A DNA stretch of 64,000 bases from CBDCOD01 sp965219665 (GCA_965219665.1 CBDCOD010000020.1:28472-92471); one strand, 5' to 3'; counted from the stretch's first letter, positions 17,825-26,966 are shown. The notes: generated from the sequence alone by a model not told the origin. Program-made: numbers and translations.

Positions 17825-18790
17825 GTGCAACAATTTTTCATAGAATCTTTCCAGCAAGGACTGCGCATTTATTGGCAAGTTCTCAAAATATCGTTTCCTA
17901 TTTTGGTTGTGGTCAAGTGGCTACAGGACGAGTTTGGTTTTGTTAGTCTATTTGGTACGCTATTAGAACCACTCATGCATAGCCTCAACCTACCCGGTGA
18001 AGCAGGCTTAGTATGGGCAACGGCAATATTTTTACAGTTGTATGCTGCAATACTTATTGCCGTAAGCCTATGGGACGTGATGGAGTTGAGCGTAGCACAG
18101 GCGAGCGTATTGGGGTTGCTGTTACTGGTTGCCCATAACTTATTAGTAGAAGGGCGCATTGTGCAGCGCGCAGGAGTGCGCCTTATTCATGGCTGGCTAT
18201 TTCGCTTGGGCTTTGGCTGGCTATTTGCTTGGTTAGCTGCTGCTATATACGCTGCTGGCGGCTGGTTACAACAACCTGCTGTACACTTATTAGGGGAAGT
18301 TTTAGTGCCGAGCGGCTGGGATGAATGGTTTTTATACCAGTTAGACATATGGCTAAAAATAGCAGGTGTGATTTGGGTAATGGTTGTCGTAGTGAACGCC
18401 CTGAAAGTAAGCGGAATAGAGCGGCATATTATCGCTATCTTGGTGCCTATCCTCAAGCCATTTGGGATTGGCAAAGAGGCGGTAACCGTAACGGTAGTCG
18501 GTGCATTATTGGGGATTGCTTATGGTGGGGGCATGTTGATAGAACAAGCCAAACAGGGACACATACCTAAAAAAGATTTACTATGCTCGTTATTGCTTCT
18601 ATGTTTACTGCATGCTGTTATTGAGGATACTATACTGATGTTTTTAATCGGTGCAGATTGGACAGCAACGCTGTTGATGCGTGTCATCTTTGCCTTAGTC
18701 TGTATGGTGCTAATAGCAAAATATTTTAGTCACTACCCTCAGAGTGTTTATCGGTGGGTCGTAGCAGAGAAGCGCAGTAAATCAGGCTGA
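17825..18790 (+). CDS. Nucleoside-recognition (Gate) domain membrane protein
   Basis: A 321-residue membrane protein with about eight hydrophobic segments in two repeats, resembling the spore-maturation SpmA/SpmB and nucleoside-transporter gate family; the GIAYGGGMLIEQAKQG segment near residue 235 is typical of the group. The GTG start at 17825 is the first start that keeps the N-terminal hydrophobic segment. The molecular role is unknown; a transport or signalling function is only inference. It lies 62 nt after ispB. Confidence 0.7.
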   Translation: MQQFFIESFQQGLRIYWQVLKISFPILVVVKWLQDEFGFVSLFGTLLEPLMHSLNLPGEAGLVWATAIFLQLYAAILIAVSLWDVMELSVAQASVLGLLLLVAHNLLVEGRIVQRAGVRLIHGWLFRLGFGWLFAWLAAAIYAAGGWLQQPAVHLLGEVLVPSGWDEWFLYQLDIWLKIAGVIWVMVVVVNALKVSGIERHIIAILVPILKPFGIGKEAVTVTVVGALLGIAYGGGMLIEQAKQGHIPKKDLLCSLLLLCLLHAVIEDTILMFLIGADWTATLLMRVIFALVCMVLIAKYFSHYPQSVYRWVVAEKRSKSG

Positions 18791-18886
18791 TTGGGTAGCC
18801 ATTCGTGGCAATGGAAACAGCCATGCTGCACGCAGTCGCAGTATCCAGAATGGTGGCAAGGATATGAACCATATACAATGTGCAAT

Positions 18887-19510
18887 ATGAATAACAAACA
18901 CAAACTGATTTACGTACATGATCCTATGTGCTCGTGGTGCTGGGGTTTTAGGGAAACCTTCATTGCCTTTAAGCAAGCGTATGGTGCGCACTTTTATATT
19001 GAAAAAGTGGTAGGGGGGTTAGCCGCTGATAGCGCAGAACCTATGGACACTGGACTGCGTGAGCAGTTGGAGCACACTTGGCGCGTAGTTGCTCAGAAAA
19101 CTGGTGCGCAGTTTAATCATGATTTCTGGAGGCAATGTACGCCACGGCGATCGACGTATATGAGTTGTCGCGCAGTAATTATTGCAGGAGATTTTGATTT
19201 ATATGATGCGATGATTGAGGCAATCCAGTTTGGCTATTATCGTCATGCACAAAATCCATCAGAGGTTACCACCTTAGTGCAATTTGCCAGTAACTTAGGC
19301 ATGGATTCCACTGATTTTGAAAACAAACTACTATCGCCTGAAACTGACGAGCGCCTACAGGCACAAATACGTTACGCACGTTCTATTGGCGGTAATCACT
19401 TTCCTTCGCTATTCGTGGAACAGGAAGAGCGCACGACAGAGATTGCCGTCAACTACACCAGCCATCAGCAATTGTATGACCGCATAATGGCCAGCATTGC
19501 CACGCACTAA
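18887..19510 (+). CDS. DsbA-family thioredoxin-fold protein with CSWC motif
   Basis: The sequence YVHDPMCSWCWGF at residues 8-20 has the CxxC active site of a cytoplasmic DsbA/FrnE-like protein (no signal peptide is visible). The rest matches the DsbA fold with its helical insert, and a cis-Pro-type segment NHFPSLFV lies near the end. I chose ATG 18887 because the motif follows directly; ATG 18878, behind an AAGGA site, is an alternative, and the frame is open back to 18791. The client is unknown. It is monocistronic, 96 nt after the membrane-protein gene. Confidence 0.82.
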   Translation: MNNKHKLIYVHDPMCSWCWGFRETFIAFKQAYGAHFYIEKVVGGLAADSAEPMDTGLREQLEHTWRVVAQKTGAQFNHDFWRQCTPRRSTYMSCRAVIIAGDFDLYDAMIEAIQFGYYRHAQNPSEVTTLVQFASNLGMDSTDFENKLLSPETDERLQAQIRYARSIGGNHFPSLFVEQEERTTEIAVNYTSHQQLYDRIMASIATH

Positions 19511-19515
19511 TAATA

Positions 19516-19781
19516 CTAATAATCCTGCGCTATTTTTCTGCTTGTGCGGTGAGGGCGGAAACGCACTACCAGTACACTGAGCAGCAGTAATAGACACAAC
19601 ATCCAGTCCACTGTAGTTGTTGCATGCTGTAGGCTACAGCCACCGCCGCCGCTACTGCTACCACTATTACCATGGGAGGTAAAGAAAGTACGCGCGCCAG
19701 AAGCGGCTATAGCATGGGGAATTGCTACTTACAACTTGTAAGCGGTCGCCATCGCTCAGTGAAGAAAATAGGTGTGTGCAT
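19516..19781 (-). pseudogene. Remnant of a secreted protein with a Gly-rich/Cys/hydrophobic C-terminal sorting tail
   Basis: On the minus strand a strong AAGGAG (19787-19792) precedes ATG 19781, but this frame ends after 18 codons at 19725. A second frame, open from 19728 to the stop at 19516, encodes SHGNSGSSSGGGGCSLQ, then a hydrophobic stretch beginning VDWMLCLLLLL, then basic residues RFRPHR. This Gly-rich, invariant-Cys, hydrophobic, Arg-rich order is the layout of JDVT-CTERM-like tripartite sorting signals. There is no start codon that would give a sensible protein in the second frame, so the body of the gene is lost. The family assignment rests on layout alone. Confidence 0.55.
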
Positions 19782-19916
19782 GAGGGCTCCTTCAAATAAG
19801 TTGATATGATACCTACTATGGTGTCTATGATTGAGAGGCATTAATAACAGTTTGACTTGGCAATTACTATGGCATAGGTAAGATATCGGGAGCGCATATT
19901 TATTGTTATATGCCCT

Positions 19917-19922
19917 TATAAT
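19917..19922 (+). promoter_or_regulatory. -10 box of the leuS promoter
   Basis: A perfect TATAAT 42 nt before the leuS ATG. The -35 region is AT-rich without a clear TTGACA. Confidence 0.4.
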
Positions 19923-19963
19923 TACCGCCTTTGATATTGTATATGGGCTATAGGCGAATAAAC

Positions 19964-22405
19964 ATGCATTACGATCCGCTGACATTAGAGGCAGCTATTC
20001 AAGATAGATGGGAGCAGGCCCACTGTTTCTATCAGGATACCACTTCCACAGAGGGTAAAGTCCCTTTTTATTGTCTTTCTATGTTTCCATACCCTTCAGG
20101 TAAGTTGCACATGGGGCATGTTCGTAATTACACTATAGGGGATGTGATTAGTCGCTATGAACGCATGCGTGGTAAAGCGGTTTTTCAGCCAATTGGGTGG
20201 GATGCTTTTGGTTTGCCGGCTGAGAATGCAGCTATAAAGCACGGTGAGCCACCTGCGCAATGGACCTATAGTAATATTGCTGATATGCGCAGTCAATTGA
20301 AGGCTTTGGGCTTTGCTTATGACTGGTCTAAGGAGTTGGCTACGTGTCATCCGTCTTACTATCATTGGGAGCAGTGGTTGTTTGTTCGGTTATTGAAAAG
20401 AGGTTTGGTTTATCGAAAAAAGTCGGTGGTGAATTGGGATCCGGTAGATCAAACCGTGCTCGCAAATGAGCAGGTGATAGAAGGGAGAGGTTGGCGTTCA
20501 GGTGCCGTGGTTGAGCGTAAAGAGATTCCTCAGTGGTTTGTGAAAATAACTGATTATGCGCAGGAGTTGTTAGAGGGCTTAGATGGTCTGACAGGATGGC
20601 CAAAGTCGGTCAAGAATATGCAGCGTAACTGGATAGGGCGTTCAGAAGGGGTACAGATTGATTTTGTGTTAGAGGGGTTTGAAGAGAGAATAAGCGTTTA
20701 TACCACACGTCCTGATACGTTGCTGGGTGCGACTTATGTTGCGGTTGCCGCAGAACATCCTGTTCTCAAGTGGGCTGATGATGAGGGCTTGTCGGATTTT
20801 ATTGAGGAATGCAAGCGCAGCGCCGTGGCAGAAGCTGCAATGGAGACGATGGAGAAAAAGGGCTTTGAGACTTCTTTGCGTGCGCGTCATCCTTTGACTG
20901 GAGAAGTGCTGCCGGTGTGGGTTGCTAATTTTGTGCTGACAGGGTACGGTACGGGTGCCGTCATGTCTGTGCCAGCGCATGATGAGCGTGATCATGCCTT
21001 TGCATTGAAGTATGGGTTACCGATTAAGCAGGTGGTTGCGCCTGTAGATGGTAGCGTGGTTGATATACAGCAGGCTGCTTATACAGAATATGGTAAGCTG
21101 GTTAATAGTGGCGCGTATGATGGCTTGGATTTTGAGGCAGCGAAAGAGGCGGTCATTGATGCCTTGCAGCAGCAAGGATTGGGTGCGCGTCGCACGCAGT
21201 ACCGCTTGCGTGATTGGGGGGTTTCGCGGCAGCGTTATTGGGGGTGTCCGATTCCAATTGTGCATTGTGAGCAGTGTGGTACCGTGCCAGTTCCAGAGCA
21301 GGATTTGCCCGTTGTGCTGCCAGAGAATATGCAGGTGGATGGCGCAGGTTCCCCGTTAGCTGCCAGTGCTGAGTTTAAGCAGTGTGTGTGCCCTGAGTGT
21401 GGGGGTGATGCAGAGCGGGAGACAGATACTTTTGATACTTTTTTTGAGTCTTCTTGGTATTATGCGCGCTATTTGTCGCGTGACGCGAATAATCAGATGA
21501 TTGATCCCAGTGCGAATGCGTGGCTGCCAGTGCATCAGTATGTTGGGGGGGTTGAGCATGCTATTTTACATTTGTTGTATGCGCGCTTTTTCCATAAATT
21601 GATGCGTGATGAGGGGTTGTTGTCTTCAGATGAGCCTTTTGAAAATTTGTTGACGCAGGGGATGGTGCTCAAAAATGGCACAAAAATGTCTAAGTCTAAA
21701 GGGAATGTGGTTGAGCCGCAGGCAATTATTGCGCGTTATGGTGCAGATTCGGTACGCTTGTTCACCATGTTTGCCGCACCGCCTGAACATTCTTTGGAGT
21801 GGAATGATGCGGGTATTGATGGGGCATCGCGGTTTTTAACCCGTTTATGGCGATTAGTGCAGAGCCATTGCCATGAGACGTGTGTTGCCCCAATCCTCTA
21901 TAGTGCGCAGCAGAAAACGCTGCGCTATGATATACATAGTGCTTTGTCTAAAGCCAGTCGCGATATAGGGGAGCGGCGGCATTTCAATACTGCGATTGCT
22001 GCGATGATGGAGTTGATGAATGCTTTGTCTAAGTTTGAGGTGAAAACAGCTGAAGATAGGGCTGTTTTGTTAGAGGGTGCGCGTATTATTGTGCTAGTTT
22101 TAGCACCTGTTGTTCCGCATATTACTCAGAAGTTATGGGAGTGTTTAGGAGAAGAGGGGTGGCTGTTGGATGCTGCTTGGCCTGAGGTGGATGAGGAAGC
22201 GTTAAGCCGTGATGTTGTGGAGATTGTTGTGCAGGTCAATGGCAAGTTGCGTGCCAAAGTAGAGGTGCTTAATGATGCAGATACGGAGGCAGTGCTTGCT
22301 GCTGCGCTGGGTGTCAATAAGGTGGCATCTATTGTGAACTCTCAGAAAATTATTAAGCAGATATATGTGCCGAATCGATTGTTGAATTTAGTGCTTGCGC
22401 GATGA
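19964..22405 (+). CDS. leuS: Leucyl-tRNA synthetase
   Basis: Class I aminoacyl-tRNA synthetase. The HIGH-type motif HMGH is at residues 49-52, the CP1 editing domain begins around 225 with the Thr-rich TTRPDTLLGATY near 246, and KMSKS is near 574. ATG 19964 gives 813 residues, shorter than the 860 of E. coli, and starts at the conserved YDP; an upstream ATG at 19931 adds an unconserved stretch. GC looks higher than in the island at 4-12 kb. Confidence 0.97.
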   Translation: MHYDPLTLEAAIQDRWEQAHCFYQDTTSTEGKVPFYCLSMFPYPSGKLHMGHVRNYTIGDVISRYERMRGKAVFQPIGWDAFGLPAENAAIKHGEPPAQWTYSNIADMRSQLKALGFAYDWSKELATCHPSYYHWEQWLFVRLLKRGLVYRKKSVVNWDPVDQTVLANEQVIEGRGWRSGAVVERKEIPQWFVKITDYAQELLEGLDGLTGWPKSVKNMQRNWIGRSEGVQIDFVLEGFEERISVYTTRPDTLLGATYVAVAAEHPVLKWADDEGLSDFIEECKRSAVAEAAMETMEKKGFETSLRARHPLTGEVLPVWVANFVLTGYGTGAVMSVPAHDERDHAFALKYGLPIKQVVAPVDGSVVDIQQAAYTEYGKLVNSGAYDGLDFEAAKEAVIDALQQQGLGARRTQYRLRDWGVSRQRYWGCPIPIVHCEQCGTVPVPEQDLPVVLPENMQVDGAGSPLAASAEFKQCVCPECGGDAERETDTFDTFFESSWYYARYLSRDANNQMIDPSANAWLPVHQYVGGVEHAILHLLYARFFHKLMRDEGLLSSDEPFENLLTQGMVLKNGTKMSKSKGNVVEPQAIIARYGADSVRLFTMFAAPPEHSLEWNDAGIDGASRFLTRLWRLVQSHCHETCVAPILYSAQQKTLRYDIHSALSKASRDIGERRHFNTAIAAMMELMNALSKFEVKTAEDRAVLLEGARIIVLVLAPVVPHITQKLWECLGEEGWLLDAAWPEVDEEALSRDVVEIVVQVNGKLRAKVEVLNDADTEAVLAAALGVNKVASIVNSQKIIKQIYVPNRLLNLVLAR

Positions 22406-22508
22406 AGTCGTTTTTTAGTGGGGCATGTGAAATACAAGAATGTTTAGTTATTCAAACATATATCCACATAATATAATAAAATACTTTAAGATTGATGCAA
22501 AAGGGTCT

Positions 22509-22754
22509 ATGAGTACTGATGTGCCTTCAGTGGATTACGTGGTGGATAGCTGCGATAGGCGTTGTCCACAGCCAATTATTGATCTTCAAAATGCGCTGAG
22601 AGAGTGTTCTATTGGGTCTGTACTGGCTTTATATAGCACAGATTCTGGGAGCGTACATGATATTCCTACATGGCTTAGTTTGCATCCACACAAATTGTTG
22701 TCTTATGAGAAAAAAGAGAGTGGGCAATATGTTTTCTATGTTCAAAAAGCATAG
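22509..22754 (+). CDS. TusA-family sulfur carrier protein
   Basis: An 81-residue protein with the CPxP signature in DRRCPQPIIDLQNAL (Cys near residue 17), the site that carries persulfide in TusA/SirA. The C-terminal half has the family's small alpha/beta fold pattern. The ATG at 22509 has AAAAGGG just upstream; the frame is open to 22440 but without conserved sequence. It could supply sulfur for tRNA 2-thiouridine (mnmA is at 45712) or be another TusA-like protein such as YedF. It overlaps the next gene. Confidence 0.82.
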   Translation: MSTDVPSVDYVVDSCDRRCPQPIIDLQNALRECSIGSVLALYSTDSGSVHDIPTWLSLHPHKLLSYEKKESGQYVFYVQKA

Positions 22755-23985
22755 CACTACGTTGGCAGTGTTGTTGGGGTGTGCACTGATGGTTAGTGCT
22801 GCGCAAGCTAAGTATTGTTTATTGGAGTTTCCCAATGGTCCGTTGTATCCTCATGATGTGCACTTATCTTGGCAGGAAGAGCGCCTAAAAAATGGCGAGT
22901 CTATTAGTTCATTGCTTGGGCGATATGGCATCGCGGAAAAAGCAGTTATTGGTTTGGTTCAAGAGAATCAAATGCAGGCCGCCTTTCGTTCTTTACAAGC
23001 AGGAAGCTCTGTAAAAATTGCTACTCAGGTTGGTTTGCCTTGTCTTTTTAGGCACGCAACTATTGACTTGGATGCCAAACGTAGCATAGAAATTGAGCAG
23101 ACAGCATCAGGGTTAGAGATATACACCAAAGTACATGATGTTGAATATCGTACTGCCTTTCGTAGAATTAATATTGAAGATTCGTTGCATTATGATGGTC
23201 AAAAGGCGCGTGTTCCCAGTGCGATATTAAATCGGATTGAGCATATTTTGAGTGGGCAGATGGATTTCAATAGAGAGTTGAGAACGGGGGATGTATTTCG
23301 TATTATTTACGAAGAGATGTATCGCAATGGCAAGTTTGTGTCGTATGGCGATATTTTGGCATTGGAGTATATAGGTCAGGATCGGGAGATTACAGCGGTA
23401 CGCTTTGAATATCCGGGCACAACGGGTTATTACACTTTGGATGGTAAAAATCTACAGACAACTTTTAGCCGAAATCCGTTACCGTCAGCGCGCATTAGTA
23501 GTCGTTATAGTAAAAGAAGATTTCACCCAGTGCATAAAACCTTCCGCCCACATAAAGGCGTTGATTTTGCGGCACCTATAGGTACTCCAATAAGAGCTAC
23601 CGCAAATGGGATTGTTCACTCAGTTCGGCATTCGCCGTCTTATGGTTTAGTGATGGTGTTGCAGCATGGTTCAATATATCGTACCTTGTATGCGCATATG
23701 AGTAAAGTGCGCAAGGGGATGCGTAAAGGCAAGCGTGTAAAGCGTGGGCAGGTAATTGGCTATGTTGGGAATACAGGTGTTTCAACAGGACCTCATTTGC
23801 ACTATGAGTTACATCGCCATAAACGACAGGTCAATCCGCTACGCGCTAAATTGCCTACTGCTGCGCCTGTTCCAGAAGCGCGCTTTGCAGAGTTTGAGTA
23901 TCAAGCAATGCGTATTCTGAGTTTGTTGGGCAAGCATGAGACAATTTATATTGCCCAAGCTGAGACGGAAAGTAATAGCCAGTAG
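22729..23985 (+). CDS. M23 family murein endopeptidase (MepM-like)
   Basis: Periplasmic zinc metallopeptidase that cuts peptidoglycan cross-links. The N-terminus is a signal or anchor segment (cleavage after AAQA). A LysM/OapA-like part follows (residues about 30-110), then the M23 domain with the zinc ligands in HKGVDFAAPIGTPI and HLHYELH. The start at 22729 has a GAGAGTGGG site and lies within the tusA-like gene; ATG 22738 is possible. Its neighbour anmK, a peptidoglycan-recycling kinase, is also next to this gene in Pseudomonas. Confidence 0.92.
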   Translation: MFSMFKKHSTTLAVLLGCALMVSAAQAKYCLLEFPNGPLYPHDVHLSWQEERLKNGESISSLLGRYGIAEKAVIGLVQENQMQAAFRSLQAGSSVKIATQVGLPCLFRHATIDLDAKRSIEIEQTASGLEIYTKVHDVEYRTAFRRINIEDSLHYDGQKARVPSAILNRIEHILSGQMDFNRELRTGDVFRIIYEEMYRNGKFVSYGDILALEYIGQDREITAVRFEYPGTTGYYTLDGKNLQTTFSRNPLPSARISSRYSKRRFHPVHKTFRPHKGVDFAAPIGTPIRATANGIVHSVRHSPSYGLVMVLQHGSIYRTLYAHMSKVRKGMRKGKRVKRGQVIGYVGNTGVSTGPHLHYELHRHKRQVNPLRAKLPTAAPVPEARFAEFEYQAMRILSLLGKHETIYIAQAETESNSQ

Positions 23986-24000
23986 CTCTGCTCCAGATTC

Positions 24001-25065
24001 ATGCCCTTTTATATTGGTCAAATGTCAGGCACCAGTGCTGATGGCATAGATTTATGTGCTATTGATGCGCAGGCAGTGTTGCATTGCCATCAAGCGTTTC
24101 CCTATCCTGAAAAATTGACTGAGCAGCTACATGCTTTATTGAGTTGCCCTATGGAAGATGCTACGTTATGTCAGGATACAGAGCATGCGTTAGAGGCTTT
24201 TTTGTTAGAGGCATTGTCTGCGTTTGTAACCAGATTAGATGATGCAGTGATTGCTTTGGGGCTGCATGGGCAAACGCTGTACCATGATCCTGATCAGGGC
24301 AAATCGTTTACGTTAATCAACCCTCAGCGCTTGGTACAGCATTTGGCGTACCCAGTCGTTGCGCGTATGCGCCAAGCAGATATAGATGCTGGAGGGCAGG
24401 GTGCGCCACTGGCGCCGTTTTTTCATCAGGTGGTATTTTCAAGTGCGCAGCGTCGTGCCGTATTGAATTTAGGCGGTATTGCCAATCTGACGGTGTTGAA
24501 TGGTGGTACGTTGGAGTGCGCTTTTGATATAGGGCCTGCTAATACACTGTTAGATAGTGCGATGCGGTTATATTTTGGCAAAGCCTATGATGATAGCGGT
24601 GCTGTAGCCAGCAGCGGTCAGGTGTCTGCGCCTTTGCTGGCGCGTTTGTTGGATGATGCCTATTTTTACAAAGCTGCGCCCAAAAGCACCGGAAGAGAGT
24701 ATTTTAATTGGCAATGGGTGGAGCGCGCACAGCAGCAGCCTTTGCCTGCCGAAGATATGATGGCTACTTTGCTGGCTTTGAGCGCACGTTCTATTGCAGA
24801 TGCAGTAAAACAGAGTGCAGTGGATGAGGTGATTGTGTGTGGCGGCGGTGTTTATAACCATGTGCTGTTAGATGCGTTGCGTGAACTGTTGGATGTGTCA
24901 ATCATTCCGTGTACTGCTTTGGGCTGGCATCCTCAAGCGGTTGAGGCGGCAGCATGGGCATGGTTGGCTCAGCAGTGTATGGCAGGACAAAAGATAAATA
25001 CCCGTGTTGTAACGGGTGCAAGGGAGCCTGTATTGTTAGGTGAGATTTTTGATCGTGGACGCTGA
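24001..25065 (+). CDS. anmK: Anhydro-N-acetylmuramic acid kinase
   Basis: Phosphorylates and opens 1,6-anhydroMurNAc in cell-wall recycling. The 354-residue protein begins with the ATP-binding GQMSGTSADGID and carries LHGQTLYHDP, RQADIDAGGQGAPL and the sugar-kinase phosphate loops GGIANLTVL and CGGGVYNHVL. Length is normal (369 in E. coli). The ribosome site is poor. It overlaps the start of tsaC. Confidence 0.95.
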   Translation: MPFYIGQMSGTSADGIDLCAIDAQAVLHCHQAFPYPEKLTEQLHALLSCPMEDATLCQDTEHALEAFLLEALSAFVTRLDDAVIALGLHGQTLYHDPDQGKSFTLINPQRLVQHLAYPVVARMRQADIDAGGQGAPLAPFFHQVVFSSAQRRAVLNLGGIANLTVLNGGTLECAFDIGPANTLLDSAMRLYFGKAYDDSGAVASSGQVSAPLLARLLDDAYFYKAAPKSTGREYFNWQWVERAQQQPLPAEDMMATLLALSARSIADAVKQSAVDEVIVCGGGVYNHVLLDALRELLDVSIIPCTALGWHPQAVEAAAWAWLAQQCMAGQKINTRVVTGAREPVLLGEIFDRGR

Positions 25066-25585
25066 TATTTTGGAGTTGGCACGGCAAAATAGTTTGTTTG
25101 TTTTTGCAACAGACACGGTGTGGGGGTTAGGGGCAGTTTCCAATAGGGAAAATGCACAGCGTATCAATCAGCTTAAGCGGCGCCCTGCCGCTAAAAGTTT
25201 ATCGGTGGTGGTGCCTGATTTGGATTGGGTGGATAATAATTTGTCCCCCCCTCCGAATTGGCGTGATTTCTTGCGCTGTAACCAAAAAGCGGTTACGTTA
25301 CTAATTGATAAGCGGCATGCAGATGATTATGCTTATTTGGCAGCAGGGTTGCAGTTAGGCGTGCGTTATCTACCCTCATTTTGGGTGGGCGCTTTAGCAC
25401 AGGCATTGTCTATGCCGATTATTGCTACTTCAGCCAATATGAGTGGAGACCCAGCAGTAGCAGATAGGGCAGTTATTTCTTCTGTGTTGTTGAACCAAGC
25501 TCATTTGATTGATGAGGATGTTGTGATGACAGGAGCGCCGTCAGCGTTATTTGATTTGCATAAAGAGGTTTGGTTGACACGTTAG
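25055..25585 (+). CDS. tsaC: Threonylcarbamoyl-AMP synthase TsaC (YrdC/Sua5 domain)
   Basis: Makes the activated threonylcarbamoyl group for t6A37 of ANN-decoding tRNAs. The YrdC domain shows FATDTVWGLG near residue 17, KRRPAAKSLSVVV and the SANMSGDPAV motif. The size, 176 residues, fits the short TsaC form (190 in E. coli). I prefer GTG 25055 because AGGTGAG lies about 10 nt upstream; GTG 25040 would add five residues. Either start lies inside anmK, so the two are coupled. Confidence 0.9.
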   Translation: MDADILELARQNSLFVFATDTVWGLGAVSNRENAQRINQLKRRPAAKSLSVVVPDLDWVDNNLSPPPNWRDFLRCNQKAVTLLIDKRHADDYAYLAAGLQLGVRYLPSFWVGALAQALSMPIIATSANMSGDPAVADRAVISSVLLNQAHLIDEDVVMTGAPSALFDLHKEVWLTR

Positions 25586-25608
25586 TAGGGTATATAAATG
25601 ATAGGGGT

Positions 25609-25637
25609 GACTCTGCGGCCTCACCTCGCGCAGAATG
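25609..25637. repeat. Short imperfect palindromic intergenic repeat, copy 2
   Basis: GACTCTGCGGCC ... CGCAGAATG; the outer TCTGCG and CGCAGA are complementary. It is related to the copy at 14227-14260, and like that copy it sits upstream of a TATAATGC box. Confidence 0.45.
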
Positions 25638-25660
25638 ACCAGAACAGGCAAGCATCTCAA

Positions 25661-25668
25661 TGTATAAT
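25661..25668 (+). promoter_or_regulatory. Extended -10 promoter of rplY
   Basis: TG then TATAAT (25663-25668), with no good -35, as expected for an extended -10 promoter. The leader contains a GC-rich inverted repeat (GCGCAC ... GTGCGT, about 25674-25695) and a TTTGGAG ribosome site. Confidence 0.5.
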
Positions 25669-25722
25669 GCGCCCGCGCACTGGTCGCGGTGCGTGTTGTT
25701 TTATTTATCTTTTGGAGTTTTT

Positions 25723-26304
25723 ATGACTAATTTTACTATTCATGCGACGGTACGCAATGACGAAGGGAAGGGTGCGAGCCGCCGCCTGCGTATTCAGGGT
25801 GCAGTACCCGGTATCGTTTATGGGGGCAAGGTTAAGCCTATTTCTATTGCTATTGAGCACAATAAAATCTGGAACCTGTTGCTTGCAGATGAAGCGATCT
25901 ATACTTCCTTAGTTGATTTGGATATTGATGGCAAGGTACAGCAGGTTATTATTAAAGATATTCAGCGCCATCCGTATGCCAATAAATTGGTGCATATAGA
26001 TTTTCAGCGCATAGAAAAGTCGCGCCACATTGTTAAGCGTGTTCCGTTATCGTTCGTTGATGCAGAGAAGTCACCAGGCGTGCGCTTGGGTGCACTGTTG
26101 ACTCCGCTGGTATCAACGGTAGAAGTACGTTGTTTGCCAGATAAATTGCCTCAGTGTATAGAGATAGATTGTTCTGTTTTAGAGGCGGGTGATTCTATGA
26201 AAATGTCTCAAGTTAAATTGCCTGATGGTGTTGAATTGACCGCTTTACGCAAGGGTGGTTCAGAGTATGACCATTCTGTATTAATGCTGGGTAAGGCGCG
26301 TTAG
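25723..26304 (+). CDS. rplY: 50S ribosomal protein L25/CTC
   Basis: Binds 5S rRNA. The start is ATG 25723 behind TTTGGAG, giving 193 residues: an N-terminal L25 domain (FTIHATVRNDEGKGASRR, PGIVYGG) plus the C-terminal TL5/CTC domain (from about residue 100). This is the longer form, not the 94-residue E. coli type. It is followed by a terminator and then pth, its usual neighbour. Confidence 0.95.
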   Translation: MTNFTIHATVRNDEGKGASRRLRIQGAVPGIVYGGKVKPISIAIEHNKIWNLLLADEAIYTSLVDLDIDGKVQQVIIKDIQRHPYANKLVHIDFQRIEKSRHIVKRVPLSFVDAEKSPGVRLGALLTPLVSTVEVRCLPDKLPQCIEIDCSVLEAGDSMKMSQVKLPDGVELTALRKGGSEYDHSVLMLGKAR

Positions 26305-26335
26305 TCTTTACATCAGCCATTCAGATTATATGCAT

Positions 26336-26372
26336 GCGCCTTGCTGAGTTATTAGCAAGGCGTTACTTTTTT
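26336..26372 (+). terminator. Rho-independent terminator after rplY
   Basis: CGCCTTGCT (26337-26345) pairs with AGCAAGGCG (26354-26362) around an 8-nt loop and is followed by a T-rich tract. Confidence 0.8.
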
Positions 26373-26378
26373 TAGTCT

Positions 26379-26966
26379 ATGCTAAAAATAATTGCTGGCT
26401 TAGGAAATTGGGGCGATAAGTACGCGCTTACTCGTCATAATGTGGGCTTCTGGTTTTTGGATGCCTTGCTAAAAAAAAGTGATGGTTTGTGGAAGGACGA
26501 GCGGGGCTTTGAAGGGCAGGTTGCAAAGGTAATGCTGCATGGAGAGGCTGTTCTGTTATTTCGCACTAAAAAATTCATGAATACATGCGGTTCAGGTTTG
26601 GCTAAACTTGTACGTTTCTATAAAGTATCCCCCGAAGATGTGCTTATTGTTCACGATGAGGTGGATTTTGCAGCAGGGGTTGCGCGTCTTAAATTAGGTG
26701 GGTCACATGGCGGGCATAACGGCCTGCGTGATTGCATTCGCCATTTAGGTAGTAGCGATTTTGCGCGCTTGAGAATTGGTATTGGACATCCAGGTGATAG
26801 TAAGAAGGTGCATAGCTATGTTCTTAGCAAGCCGAGCACGGGAGATAGAATCAGTATTGATCAGGCCATGGATAATAGTTTGAGTGTGTTGCCGGATGTT
26901 ATTAGGCAAGCGTATGAGCCAGCAATGAATCAGTTGCATTCGCAGCGCAGTACAAGTGAATTGTAG
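26379..26966 (+). CDS. pth: Peptidyl-tRNA hydrolase
   Basis: Recycles peptidyl-tRNA dropped from ribosomes. The 195-residue protein has LGNWGDKYALTRHNVGFW with Asn10 and the catalytic His20, then KKFMNTCG, VHDEVDFAAG and GGSHGGHNGLR, all family signatures. The start lies only about 15 nt after the rplY terminator, so some read-through probably drives it, together with ychF downstream. Confidence 0.96.
   Translation: MLKIIAGLGNWGDKYALTRHNVGFWFLDALLKKSDGLWKDERGFEGQVAKVMLHGEAVLLFRTKKFMNTCGSGLAKLVRFYKVSPEDVLIVHDEVDFAAGVARLKLGGSHGGHNGLRDCIRHLGSSDFARLRIGIGHPGDSKKVHSYVLSKPSTGDRISIDQAMDNSLSVLPDVIRQAYEPAMNQLHSQRSTSEL

Larger units (their letters stand above)
19511..19963. other. Intergenic region with leuS promoter and gene debris
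   Basis: No intact gene. It holds the minus-strand remnant described separately (19516-19781) and a TATAAT at 19917-19922 on the plus strand that probably belongs to the leuS promoter, with a leader of about 35 nt. Confidence 0.5.

Noticed and set aside
20669..20995. 108-codon minus-strand frame inside leuS
   Set aside because: Shadow of the leuS editing domain; no start context and no motif.
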